Below are positions 44,875-54,286 of a DNA stretch of 64,000 bases, piece after piece. Position 1 is the first letter of the stretch. Each line of letters starts with the position of its first letter. A program made the position numbers and the translations under genes. The DNA is from Eucommia ulmoides (taxonomy: Eukaryota; Streptophyta; Magnoliopsida; Garryales; Eucommiaceae). Location of the stretch: contig CM028335.1 in the NCBI GenBank assembly GCA_016647705.1, forward strand, positions 41,082,526 to 41,146,525, read 5' to 3'. Under the pieces are notes generated by a model. It made no database searches, was not told where the DNA came from, and was given only the letters and a program-made list of their open reading frames with translations.

Positions 44875-44954
44875 GTTGGAGTTGCTTATCTATTGGCTTT
44901 GGAAAGTGCAAATAATCTCAGTATATTGCCTACAAAAAATATTGAGTATGATAG
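44875..44954 (+). CDS. GALAK: Galacturonokinase, exon after the ATP-binding loop
   Basis: This 80-bp exon follows TTTGACAG and is followed by GTAAGT. It encodes 26 codons plus two bases (AG) of a split arginine codon. The peptide VGVAYLLALESANNLSILPT followed by KNIEYD matches from memory the Arabidopsis GALAK segment directly after the serine loop (GVAYLLALE.AN.L..SPT.NIEYDR). It joins in phase to the exon at 29364-29429, 15.4 kb upstream. The next expected exon (LIEN..LG...GILDQSA) was not found before 64000, so the next intron is over 19 kb. Copia H starts 167 bp downstream of the donor site. No stop or frameshift is present. Confidence 0.93.
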
Positions 44955-45121
44955 GTAAGTATTTGATTTTCGATTTCAATAAACATGTCTTTCTCTCTGT
45001 GATAATTTCAATTTCTTTTCTCTTTTTTCATGGATATATGGAAAAATATGATAATCTTGATCTATATATCCCTAAGCGTGTTTGTCGTGTTGCATGATGG
45101 CTACAAAGCATATAGAAACAT

Positions 45122-45255
45122 TGTTACAGGGTACTTTAGTCTTTATTTGTATTAGAGCTCCTTGTACGACCCATATTTTATTACAAATAGAAGGAGAGAT
45201 TGACTACTGAGGTCAAGTTGTCTCATTCTTTTTGAATTTCTCTTCGATTTCAACA
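45122..45255 (+). repeat. 5' LTR of copia H
   Basis: This 134-bp LTR runs TGTTACAGGG to TTCAACA and includes TTATTACAAATAGAAGGAG. The primer-binding site starts at 45256. LTR divergence from the 3' copy is visibly larger than for copia E, so this is an old insertion. Confidence 0.85.
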
Positions 45256-45758
45256 TGGTATCAAGAGCAGGTTCTCGTAGGACACTAATTCCGTAAGTTT
45301 TGTTGTACTGCTATTTTTTTTCTCCCACCATCCATACAAAAGGTAAAAAAAAAAAGACTCCCTAGATACCGTTATAGTCTCGTGGGTCTTGTTGCACCCA
45401 CGCCTGCGCCACACCTCAGCTACCACCGTCTCAGCTCACTAGACCTTCGCCGTGCCACCCAACTCATAGTCCGACTGTTGCATGACATCTGAGGCTGATC
45501 TACCTCATTATAGGTACGTATTGGGGTGTACACGGGTCGGGTGGGTCGGATTTGGGCTTATCCAATGGGCCAATACGAACTATGCTGGTTGGACTGAATT
45601 TGAGCCGAATTCTATACAGGTCAGGAGGGTCTGTGAGTGAATCCCCACAAGTGAGCTGCGGGTCGGGGTGGGCGGGGTTGTGGGTTGGGCTTATCCAGTG
45701 GGCTGGACTATTCTGGGCCAAAAATAACACTTTTTTTTTTTTTTCCAGTGGGTTGGGT

Positions 45759-45998
45759 CAGTGGATTGGGCTTATCCCATTTTCTTTCCATTACATTAAA
45801 TTCTAGATTCCCATTACATTGAAAAAACATTTAAAAAAAAACCCCACAATCCTAGTTCTTAAACAAAAACATAACAAAATCAGTGGGTTGGGCTTATCCC
45901 ATTTTCTTTCCATGACATTAAATTCCAGATGCCCATTACAAACATTTAAAAAAAAAAACCACAATCTTAATTCTTAAACAAAATTATTACACAACATC
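45759..45998. repeat. Tandem duplication in the hAT 3' region
   Basis: Copy one (45759-45880) and copy two (45881-45998) both read CAGTGG(A/G)TTGGGCTTATCC, CATTTTCTTTCCAT, then CACAATC and TTCTTAAACAAAA. A few substitutions and indels separate them. A smaller echo (AAATTATTACACAACAT) repeats at 45979 and 46037. Confidence 0.85.
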
Positions 45999-46446
45999 AC
46001 ACAACCAATACCAATAAACCAAATAATCACAAAAACAAAATTATTACACAACATTACACAACCAATACCAAATTACCAATGAACTAAATCATTGATAATA
46101 AAAGAAAGTCTAAAATCATATAAAAAAAACATTAAATAATTAAATCACTTGTAGTTGCACGTTAGACCATTTCTCCCCAAAATCACATCAATCACATGTT
46201 CCATGTTCCAAAACCAGAGCAAATAAATTAAAAAAAATAAAAATAAAAATGTAAAACTTCAAAAAAAATGCAAACAATATATATTTGGAATTTAAGAATC
46301 CTTACCTCAAAATATTAAAGGAGCGTAACATCAAAAAAATTATTAATTGTCAATTACTGTAGTTGCCGAACTCAATTCAACAAGTTCTACAATAAAAGAA
46401 CAATATGAAAAAAAAAAAGAAAAAGAAATTATAGTCAAGCCAATAA

Positions 46447-47161
46447 TCAATACAAGTTAGAAGAGTTATTAAAATAAAAATACATAAAATAATAAATATT
46501 ATCTTCCTTGATATTTTCGAATTGTTCTACTTCTTCCATTGCTTCCCAAAGTAACTGTGAAGACTGCAACCAATTCTGAGTGCAAATCAGAGCCTCAACC
46601 ACCTTTGTCGATAACGAACTACAGAAATGATTTAAAATTCGTCTACTAAAAGTGGACTCAGAGGCAACCGTGGATACTGGAATTGTTAATACATCCCTTG
46701 CAACTTGAGAAAGAATTGGATATTTTGTTGAATTTACTCCCCTGCCATCCCATAATTTCAAACTCATTACTTTGAGTTTCTACTGGGGATGCTAAGTAAT
46801 TATCCAACTTTGATTTACTGGAGATATTACATTCTTCCACTATGTGTTTACGAAACTGAGACAAAATTAAAGCATGGGCATCTTCTTCTTCTTCATCCAA
46901 CCCATTCTCAAGTAATGAATCACTCACATTTTCACTAACAATGACATTACCAGTGCATACTAATCATATAAACGGGTCAAAGAATCCATAACATTCTTTA
47001 TTATCTCCTCCACAATTACAACTTCGTAATTTATTTTCAAACACCAATTATTATATCTCAATTTATATCGAGGATCAAGAACCACCACAACCAACAACAA
47101 CAAATTCATTTTGTCTAATTTACCCCAATATTTATGATATTTAGATTGCATTCATTTTTGC
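46447..47161 (-). pseudogene. hAT transposase C-terminal part (dimerisation domain)
   Basis: The minus strand reads QSKYHKYWGKLDKMN, LDPRYKLRYNNWCLK (the DUF4413-like region), KLDNYLASPVETQS, then in a shifted frame VNSTKYPILSQVARDVLTIP, VSTVASESTFSRRILNHFCS and SSLSTKVVEALICTQNWLQS. That is the hAT family C-terminal dimerisation domain, which transposases use to pair. A frameshift near 46770 separates the halves, and a stop precedes MQSKYHKYW at 47152. The upstream side is cut by plastid DNA at about 47162. The two spacer copies of the G-G-R/F-S-x-x-R motif are shortened. Confidence 0.85.
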
Positions 47162-47660
47162 ATACATTCCCCTTTTTTAATTCTAGTTATTGACATAGGA
47201 ATGAAGAAAATGAGAGATACAATCAAATATCTGTGACTAATACCTCTCCCCCCTTTTCTCTTTTTTCCCTTTTCAAATGAAATCCAATTAAGGGAGGAAA
47301 GAGAAAGAATCAAAGTGGATTCAACATCTATGAGAATCGTGTTCCGATTCGAATTAATATAACGAATTTATATAATAATAGCGTACTCGGGATGAAATGT
47401 GGTTCTAGAGGACGAGTATTATACAAGAGACTTAAATGTGTACTGCGATTTGAAGAAAAAAAGAGAGTTGATAGGAAATCATTGTATGACTTTTTTTGAC
47501 TATTACTTGACTATTTTTTTTATTTCTTTTTTTGATTGCGGTGAAATCTTTCATAATTGGATTTCAAGCTGGTAGCTTATAGTTTTTTCCTTCCTTACTT
47601 CTTCGTCGTTTCGGATCGAAACTCGAAGAGTTGAGTAAATCAAAAATGCAAAGGAGGTTC

Positions 47661-47861
47661 ATGGCCAAGAGGAAAGATGTCCGAGTCACGGTGATTTTGG
47701 AATGTACCAATTGTGCCCGAAACGGTGTTACTAAGGTATCAAGGGGCATTTCGAGATATATTACTCAAAAGAACCGGCATAATACGCCTAATCCCTTGGA
47801 ATTGAGAAAATTCTGTCCCTATTGTTACAACCATACAATTCATGGGGAGATCAAGAAATAG
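47661..47861 (+). CDS. rpl33: Plastid ribosomal protein L33 copy (in NUPT)
   Basis: This 66-codon frame, [20 protein letters not shown] to ..TIHGEIKK, is the standard size and sequence of plastid L33, a component of the 50S subunit. The two Cys pairs (C-T-N-C and C-P-Y-C) are intact. I chose ATGGCC at 47661; the frame stays open upstream to an ATG at 47631, but the family starts M-A-K. In the nucleus it has no transit peptide and no plastid promoter machinery, so it is not expected to be functional there. Confidence 0.93.
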   Translation: MAKRKDVRVTVILECTNCARNGVTKVSRGISRYITQKNRHNTPNPLELRKFCPYCYNHTIHGEIKK

Positions 47862-48119
47862 CTCGAACCCAGCACCTGTGTGTCGCCTTTCCGAAAGGGG
47901 AAAAATTACATTGACATTATATATATTATATTTATATGTATTATATATATTATATATAATGAATGACATATGTAAATATCAAATAACATATTTCAATTTT
48001 AAATTGAAATAAAAAAAAACAATAAACAAATCCTATTTCTTAATTCTAATTCATTTAAAATGCACATTTTAAATACGACCGAAATAGGATTTTGGGATAA
48101 GGAATAAACTAAACAAACC

Positions 48120-48539
48120 ATGGATAAATCCAAGCGACCTTTTGTGAAATCCAAGCGACCTTTTGTGAAACCCAAGCGACCGTTTCTGAAATCTAAACGA
48201 ACTTTTGTGAAATCCAAGCGATCTTTTCGTAGGCGTTTTCCCCCGATTCAATCGGGGGATCGAATTGATTATAGAAACATGAGTTTAATTAGTCGATTTA
48301 TTAGCGAACAAGGGAAAATATTATCTAGACGAGTGAATAAATTGACTTTGAAACAACAACGATTAATTACTATTGCTATAAAGCAAGCGCGTATTTTATC
48401 TTTGTTACCTTTTCTTAATAATGAAAAGGCCAAGTTGACCACTAGACCTGCCGGTGTTAGAACTAGATTTGATAGAACTAGATTTAAAAGGGCCAAGTCG
48501 ACGCCTAGAACGACTGGTCTGAGAAATAGAAAAAAATAG
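48120..48539 (+). CDS. rps18: Plastid ribosomal protein S18 copy, expanded (in NUPT)
   Basis: The frame has 139 codons, against about 101 usual for eudicot plastid S18. The conserved core is intact: [65 protein letters not shown]. The N-terminus has five heptads of the S-K-R-P-F-V-K type (residues about 3-35), encoded by 21-bp repeats such as AAATCCAAGCGACCTTTTGT at 48126-48225. A second enlargement of about 25-28 residues follows F-L-N-N-E-K, including [16 protein letters not shown]. Grass plastid S18 also has N-terminal heptads, but this core and plant context are not grass-like. The expansion may be in the donor plastid or may have arisen after transfer. Confidence 0.93.
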   Translation: MDKSKRPFVKSKRPFVKPKRPFLKSKRTFVKSKRSFRRRFPPIQSGDRIDYRNMSLISRFISEQGKILSRRVNKLTLKQQRLITIAIKQARILSLLPFLNNEKAKLTTRPAGVRTRFDRTRFKRAKSTPRTTGLRNRKK

Positions 48540-48737
48540 GCTTACTCTTTCTTCACTTGAGTCAAAATTACAATCCGAACGGCAAGGCAGATTGGTGTTG
48601 TGTTCGAAAAATCCGCGAATCCAGATTTCCTTGTCGTAAGAAAACAAAGAATCGGAAAAAGGACTGCCTTATCCTATTTTATCATATTCAGAATTTCTAC
48701 TCTACCTTCCCGGAGTTCATTCTCCGGGGAACTTCAT

Positions 48738-49124
48738 TTAATAAATTATTGCGGCGGATTCCTCCGCTTTTATTTTTCTGATCTCGTTGGAAATCAGATA
48801 AAGACAATTCCTATTTGATATAGCCATTTGTGCAAGGATTTTACGATTAAGAAGCGACTGTCTCTTGTACAGATCATGTATTAATCGACTATAACTAGAC
48901 GATACCCCCATTTCGTGGATTACGGCGTTTATCCGGGTGATCCACAAACGACGAAAATTTATCTTTTGCCTACCCCTATCCCGATGAGCCGAAACCAAAG
49001 CTCTTAATTCCTGTTGAGAAATAGCTCTAGTAAGCCTTGCATGAGCCCCTCGAAAGTGGGAAGCAGATAAACGACTTTTTGTTCTACGTCTACGGGCTAT
49101 ATATCCCCGTTTGGTTCTGGTCAT
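48738..49124 (-). CDS. rpl20: Plastid ribosomal protein L20 copy (in NUPT)
   Basis: The 128-codon frame begins [20 protein letters not shown] and continues [59 protein letters not shown] and [18 protein letters not shown]. The usual plastid protein is about 117-120 residues, so this one has a somewhat longer C-terminus ([13 protein letters not shown]). It runs convergent to rps18, as in plastid genomes. It is intact, but not expected to work from the nucleus. Confidence 0.92.
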   Translation of the reverse strand: MTRTKRGYIARRRRTKSRLSASHFRGAHARLTRAISQQELRALVSAHRDRGRQKINFRRLWITRINAVIHEMGVSSSYSRLIHDLYKRQSLLNRKILAQMAISNRNCLYLISNEIRKIKAEESAAIIY

Positions 49125-49403
49125 TGAATAACTGAAACTTTGACGAATAACTAATGGATTTCCCGTCTTTCAGTTATTCTTTTTCCCTTTCCTAATCTAT
49201 TAATAACACAACGGATTTCTCCAATGTATAAACTCAAAATTCCAATGGCTTTGGCTACTATAACCTTCCCAACCACGATTTTTTATTTTTTTTATGCACT
49301 TTACTTCGAAATAAGAAAGAGAAAGAAGAAAGAAATGAAAAATTATTATATAATATTGTACCCTATAGTACCCTATATAAATAGTATAAATAGTAAAAAG
49401 AAA

Positions 49404-49528
49404 AATAATAGTAATTAAGAAGTAAAATAATAGTAATTAAGAAGTAAAATAATAGTAATTAAGAAGTAAAATAATAGTAATTAAGAAGTAAAATAATAGT
49501 AATTAAGAAAATAATAGTAATTAAGAAG
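49404..49528. repeat. 22-bp tandem repeat at the NUPT edge
   Basis: The unit ATAATAGTAATTAAGAAGTAAA is present about 5-6 times with almost no variation (one copy is shortened at about 49506). It lies in the rpl20-rps12 spacer and ends exactly where plastid similarity ends. Confidence 0.9.
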
Positions 49529-49530
49529 TA

Positions 49531-51895
49531 CTATAGGGTGACTAATACCTGCCAAAATGACCGATAAGCTCTATGAAGGAAATTTCAAGGTTGCATTATA
49601 GAAAAGTTTCAAAAACTAGACAAGTGATCTAGCCTTTAGCCAATCGTCACTATCCGATGGTCCCAAAGCCGTTCTCCCTTGTTTCCCTCCATTATTCCCA
49701 TCAATTTTTACTCCTAAATCATCAACGTCAATGTTATTATTATTGAATTCAAGGTTTTTATGAACAATTAAGTGTTGATATTTTTGTGGAACTAATGGTT
49801 TTACTAAATGTTTCAAATTTAAAGTTCTATGTTTTTTATTAAGAAGAAGAATTGTTGAAGAAAATGTAACGGGTGTAAGATGAAAATGATGCATACGTAA
49901 AGAGTTTTGAAGATGTTGAAGAAAATTAGGTGAAAACAACTCTTCACCTATATACTCTTAATGCAACCCGAATTAGAATCATGCACGACACTTAAAATGG
50001 ATGAATCTTATGCGTGTCTTGGTAAGAAATGATAGTTTAAGATCCTAAAATGTGATTTTTTATGTGCTCCATGTGTAAAATGGTTTTGATAAATGACCTA
50101 AGTGAAAAATGTGTTTTAAAACATAAAATGTTAAGTTTTCGGGTCATTTCGGTCAACTGGCAAAAGAGGTTGGTCGACTTATCAAAACAGTGTATTTTGG
50201 AAGTAGAAATGAAGTTATTTTGATCCAATCGGTCAACCGAGAAAAGGAGTCGGTCAACCAATGGAAACAGTGACCAAAATGTGTAAAGGAGGGAAGTCCC
50301 TGATCAATTCAATCAATTGACAGATTTGGTCAATCAACTTAATGAAGCAGTAGCCAAAATGGAGAAATTTGAGAAGGCTATTGTTCCTATCAGTCAACCG
50401 ATAGTAAGGGTCGGTCAACCGACAAGGTTAAGGCTAACGGCTAAGTTTAGCCTTTTGGACAGGGCGGTCGACCGAGGCGAAGGGCCGGTCAACCAACTGA
50501 TTCAGTCAATATTTTGACTGTTTTGGTTTCTTGATCGAATCATCTCGTTTTTTATGATTCCAAGAGAGGCTTTTGAGGGATTTGGGTGTATTTCAGATAT
50601 ACTTGATATATTTTGTGATCCCTATTAATGAGGTCTATTTAATTAAATATTCTTTTAATTAAAGTGCTTTAATACTTCCTATTTTGATGGATTTTGAATT
50701 GAAAAAGTTTTAATGACCAAAATGAGTTTTCCTAAGAGTTTTATTAAATGAAAGATATCTATTTTGATTATATAGGATATATAGAGTCTTGGGATGTCAT
50801 TTAATGATATTCTTTTGAAAACTAGTCGTTGGAGGTCTAGTTCTAAGTCTATTTATAGAGATCTGCGGGATTGAGTCTATGTACATCAAGAACTATCAGC
50901 TTTGAGCTTTCTAAGAGTGAGAATATTGCTAAGATTTCTACAAGAGATTACTTTCGGGTTCTTGATCTAAAGCACTTGCTATTTGCGTCACCGGTTTGTG
51001 TTCTTATTGTGAAATTATTATAGTCTTCCGTGAATCCCAGTGAGATCCTTCCAAGTCTTTTTATTTGCTTTCCAAGATTTATATATTGTTGCTTGGTTAA
51101 GAATGATTAGAAAATCTTTTTTGAACTTAAGTCCTGAAAATCTTTTTAAAACAATTTTTGTTTGATTATCTGATTACGTGCTTATTGTGTGCTACCCATC
51201 TATTATTTAATCAGATTTAATTTACCTCACTTTGTATCTATCACGTATGATTTATTCAGGCCATTAATCGAGTATATTTGTATTGAGGTGGTAGAAACTT
51301 CTTATGAGAAAAAACTTGCAATTTTTTGTATTTGTAAGTTTGAGCGGATTAGACACGTTTGGGACAGTGTCTAGTCAAGGTAGCTAGGCTTTTGATCTTT
51401 TTACTGTGAAAAATATTAGGGATTGATCTTTGTCTTGCAAAAAGGTTAGGTTATTCTTTTCCCTTAAAAAGAACTAAGTTTTGATTCATCCTGTAATTGA
51501 ATTAAAGTGTAATTGTAAAGGTTTGTCCTAAACCTGTGAAAAGGATCAGGGATTGTAAATGTTGATTTTGAACCTATGAAAAGAATTGAGAATTGTAAGG
51601 GTTTGGATCCTACCTAATAAAGGAATCAAGGGGGTTAGTGAATTGCTAATCTTCGTGGAGCTCGTGAGACTGGACGTAAGTAAGAGTAACTTGCCGAACC
51701 AGGATAAATTCTTATGTGCTGCATTGATTACTTTATTATATTATGTTTGGGTGTACATTTAGGATTAAACTCATTTCCGTTGCGTAATAAGATAATAATT
51801 GATTTAGGGAAATTGATTATTTGTGTTTAAGGATTTAATTGTCTAAATTTTGTAACTACACAATTCACCCTCTTCTTGGGTAGCTCTTTGGGCCA
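49531..51895. other. LTR-like insertion next to the plastid DNA
   Basis: This block separates the plastid DNA from the resumed hAT transposase. It ends in ACACAATTCACCCTCTTCTT..GGGCCAACA at about 51865-51895, a typical 3' end of long copia LTRs. It contains repeated GGTCAACCGA/GGTCGACCGA motifs (50150-50500) and TTTCC..AAAGAATTGAGAATTG-type repeats (51400-51620). I cannot find the matching left edge (TG) or internal retrotransposon genes. It is best read as a solo LTR of about 1.9 kb (starting near 50030) plus 500 bp of another origin. Confidence 0.5.
49616..49939 (-). other. Unrecognised open frame of about 107-120 codons
   Basis: Read on the minus strand the frame is open from a stop near 49970 to a stop at 49616 and ends GPSDSDDWLKARSLV. 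No ATG starts it; the first usable start is TTG. Composition is asparagine-, leucine- and histidine-rich, unlike the repeats around it. I do not recognise the protein, and it shows no transposon motif. It may be the 3' end of a captured gene or chance. Confidence 0.3.
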
Positions 51896-52769
51896 ACAAT
51901 TATCTCTATAAAGTGATCGGTACTATGCATCTTCATCTTCTAAACGTTCAAATCCTTTTTTAAATTTGATTGCCTTATCTAGCACGAAATAAGATGAATT
52001 CCATCTAGTTGACACATCTAGGCAGACTTGACTTTTACAATTGACACCTTCTTTATCTACACACATCTTAAAAGTTGCCATTCTAGATGGAGAGCCTCTG
52101 ACATATCCTACTACATTTCAAATTTTAATGATTGACTTGTCAATTTCTTTCAAACCCTTGCACACTATGAGATTCAAAATATGGGCACATCATCTCATGT
52201 GAAGAAATTCATGCTCAAGAACTATTCCCTGTCTATTTTTGCTTTTTATTTCAAGAATTTAATTACCCCATTATTAGAACTTGCATTATCAACGGTTAAT
52301 GTGAGAAATTTGTCTACACCCCACTCAAGCAAACATAATTCAACTGGTTTACCAACAGTTTCCCCCTTGTGACTTTGCAACTAAACAGAAATTTAATATT
52401 TTCATATTTAGTTTCCAATCACTATCAATGTAATGCTCTGTGAGACACATGTAATTCAAATTTTGCAAAGAAGTCCAAATGTTTGTGGTAAGGCATATTC
52501 TTTGTTCTTCAACAAGTTTTTTTAGTGTTTTTTTTCTCACTTATGTGTAGAGCCATACAATCTCTAGTCACCATCGTTCAACTAGATATTTTGACCCATT
52601 TCGGCTTAGCAAAGTGCACTAATTCCCTAAACCCCTCATTCTCCACAAATTTTAATGGCAACTCATCAACAATTATCATTTTGGCTAGTGCTTGCCTATA
52701 TGCATCGGCACTAAAACTCCAAGCCTCAAGTTGACCCACACCCTCATCAGTACCATTTTTTGGTTTAAA
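51896..52769 (-). pseudogene. hAT transposase middle part
   Basis: On the minus strand from 52769: DEGVGQLEAWSFSADAYRQA, MIIVDELPLKFVENEGFREL, then, after a stop, TRDCMALHISEKKN, TLKKLVEEQRICLTTNIWTS, NLNYMCLTEHYIDSDWKLN and ILNFCLVAKSQGG. Near 52020-51930 it reads CLDVSTRWNSSYFVLDKAIK and FERLEDEDA. These are the ordered core blocks of plant Ac-like hAT (RICESLEEPER/DAYSLEEPER type) transposases, including the D of V-D-N-A-S-S-N. At least four stops or shifts are present. About 60 residues are missing between this part and 47161. Confidence 0.85.
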
Positions 52770-53105
52770 TCACAACGTTTTTTGACCCTTAGCAAGCTCC
52801 CTTAAACTATATTTCTTACATTGAGATTCTATATGAGTTTTTAGTGCCGATGTTCCATGTTTGTTGCTATCACAATTGTAAGTTTCTCCACAATAGTTAC
52901 AAGAAGCCCTATTTGAATCTTTTGAACCGAGTTCTTGTTTCAAACGAGTAAAATGGTCCCAAACTATCGAACTTTTTCTTTTATTAGACTTTGGTGGAAG
53001 TTCATCCATCGTAGTATTTGAAGTAGGTTTATTGTTCACATTAGCTATTCCAGTATTTCCTATTTCATTAAGTACAAGACTCACACCACCATCAACAACA
53101 TCCAT
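52770..53105 (-). pseudogene. hAT transposase N-terminal part with BED zinc finger
   Basis: A 111-codon frame starts MDVVDGG and contains a BED finger: VWDHFTRLKQELGSKDSNRA, then CNYCGETYNCDSNKHGTSAL and KTHIESQCKKY. The C-x2-C and H-x4/5-C ligands are intact. BED fingers bind DNA in hAT transposases. The frame ends at a stop at 52770, just before the next conserved block. Confidence 0.85.
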
Positions 53106-53199
53106 TATGTATCTAGAAACATTTAGAAAGAAAAAAAATATTAAATAACATCTGAAACTGTCGTTTTGTTTGTTACTTTGTTTGTTTAAATAACATTAG

Positions 53200-53710
53200 A
53201 ATCAGTTTAAACATATAATTTGTTGTTTAAATAACAGTTTCGTTTAAACACATAATCTGTAGTTTAAATGACAGTTCAGAAACTTAAACAATATTTGGAA
53301 CTAAAAAGTAATAAAAAATCACTGAATCGAACAATTCAGAATCAGAACTAAAATACCAATATGGTGGTTAAATAACAGTTCAGAAACTTAATCAATATTT
53401 AGAACTAAAATGTAATCAATAATCACTGAATCAGAACAGTTCAAAATCAGACCTAAAATGCCAAGATATGACTTAATCACAAAAGACCAATCACTAAAAA
53501 ATCAGTCACTCACTCAATAATCAGAATTAAAATATATATTAGTTTAATCATATAATCTGTTGTTTAAACTATAAACGATGAACGAACAACGACGAATGAT
53601 GAATGAACGATGAATGATGAACGATCAATATTTAGAACTAAAACGAACGATGAACGATCAATATTCAGGAACTCAAATGAACGATGAACGAACAACGATG
53701 AATTAAACTT
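53200..53710. repeat. Repeat-rich 5' leader of the hAT element
   Basis: Two copies of a segment of about 95 bp (ACAGTTCAGAAACTTAA.CA, ATATTTRGAACTAAAA.GTAA, ATCACTGAATC) lie near 53270-53350 and 53370-53460. From 53570 to 53705 there are many imperfect AACGATGAACGA(ACAACG) units and a repeated CGAACGATGAACGATCAATA. They lie between the transposase start and the right TIR. Confidence 0.75.
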
Positions 53711-54286
53711 ACAGTTGTGCAGATTTGGAACAAGGGCTCATCGTCGTCGATCTGAACCAAGGGCTCCTCCTCATTGTCAAGCTGCCTGGTACAACCATAT
53801 ACAAATGAATCATCGTCGAGTTGCCTGGTAGAGCGAACTAGAGTTCATCATCGTCGGGTTGGAAGGCAGCGATCTAGGGCTCAAATTGGAAGACAAAGGA
53901 AAAAGTAATCCATATTTGTAGTATTCAAATCCTACAAATATGGAAATTAGTTTCATATTGGAGAAAGGAATGAGCCGACATTGGAAGGAAGTAAGGAGGC
54001 AGTGGATTTCTAGGGTTTTCCAGAGAGGAAGAGAGGCGGTTAAACTGAAGTGAACTGAAAAAAACAGTGAAGGATCAAGAGTCTCAAGTTAACCTAAGCA
54101 GGTCATATCGGATGAACCCGCGAAAATTGATAAGGGCCCGTCTCCCAAACCAGATGGTTTGGGTTTTCCATGTCCTGAACGGCTACAAGCCGGTTCAGCT
54201 CTTATTGAGGCAGGTTCAGGCCATTGTTTTTGGGCTCAGGGTGGGTTTTCCGGCTGGGTGGGTTTTTGAACACCCCTAGGTACATA

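Larger units (their letters stand above)
47162..49530. other. Plastid DNA insertion (NUPT), psaJ-rpl33 spacer to rpl20-rps12 spacer
   Basis: About 2.37 kb keeps plastid gene order and orientation: rpl33 (+), rps18 (+) and rpl20 (-), with recognisable plastid spacers on both sides. It lies within a nuclear hAT transposase, so this is a transfer to the nucleus rather than the plastid genome itself. Both edges are abrupt. On the left the hAT transposase stops at about 47162. On the right the rpl20-rps12 spacer ends in a tandem repeat at about 49528. All three genes are open, which argues for a fairly recent transfer compared with the decayed host elements. Confidence 0.9.
45521..54278 (-). mobile_element. 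hAT transposon (Ac/sleeper type), inactive, with internal insertions
   Basis: The ends TTGGGGTGTACA and reverse complement TAGGGGTGTTCA are short hAT inverted repeats, flanked by an 8-bp target duplication GGTACGTA (45513-45520) and GGTACATA (54279-54286) with one change. The minus strand encodes a BED zinc finger, a transposase middle and the hAT C-terminal dimerisation domain, in that order. Subterminal regions are G-rich (GGGTCGG, GGTTGGGC), as in hATs. A plastid DNA block (47162-49530) and an LTR-like block (about 49531-51895) interrupt the transposase. Without them the element would be about 4 kb. It sits in the leader of copia H. Confidence 0.92.

Noticed and set aside
47661-49124. That the whole window might be plastid DNA or a bacterial contig
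   Set aside because: Only 2.37 kb is plastid. It is embedded in a nuclear hAT transposon within a copia element, next to spliced nuclear exons.
49404-49528. Possible CRISPR-like array of 22-bp units
   Set aside because: The units are contiguous with no unique spacers. It is a simple tandem repeat in a plastid spacer.
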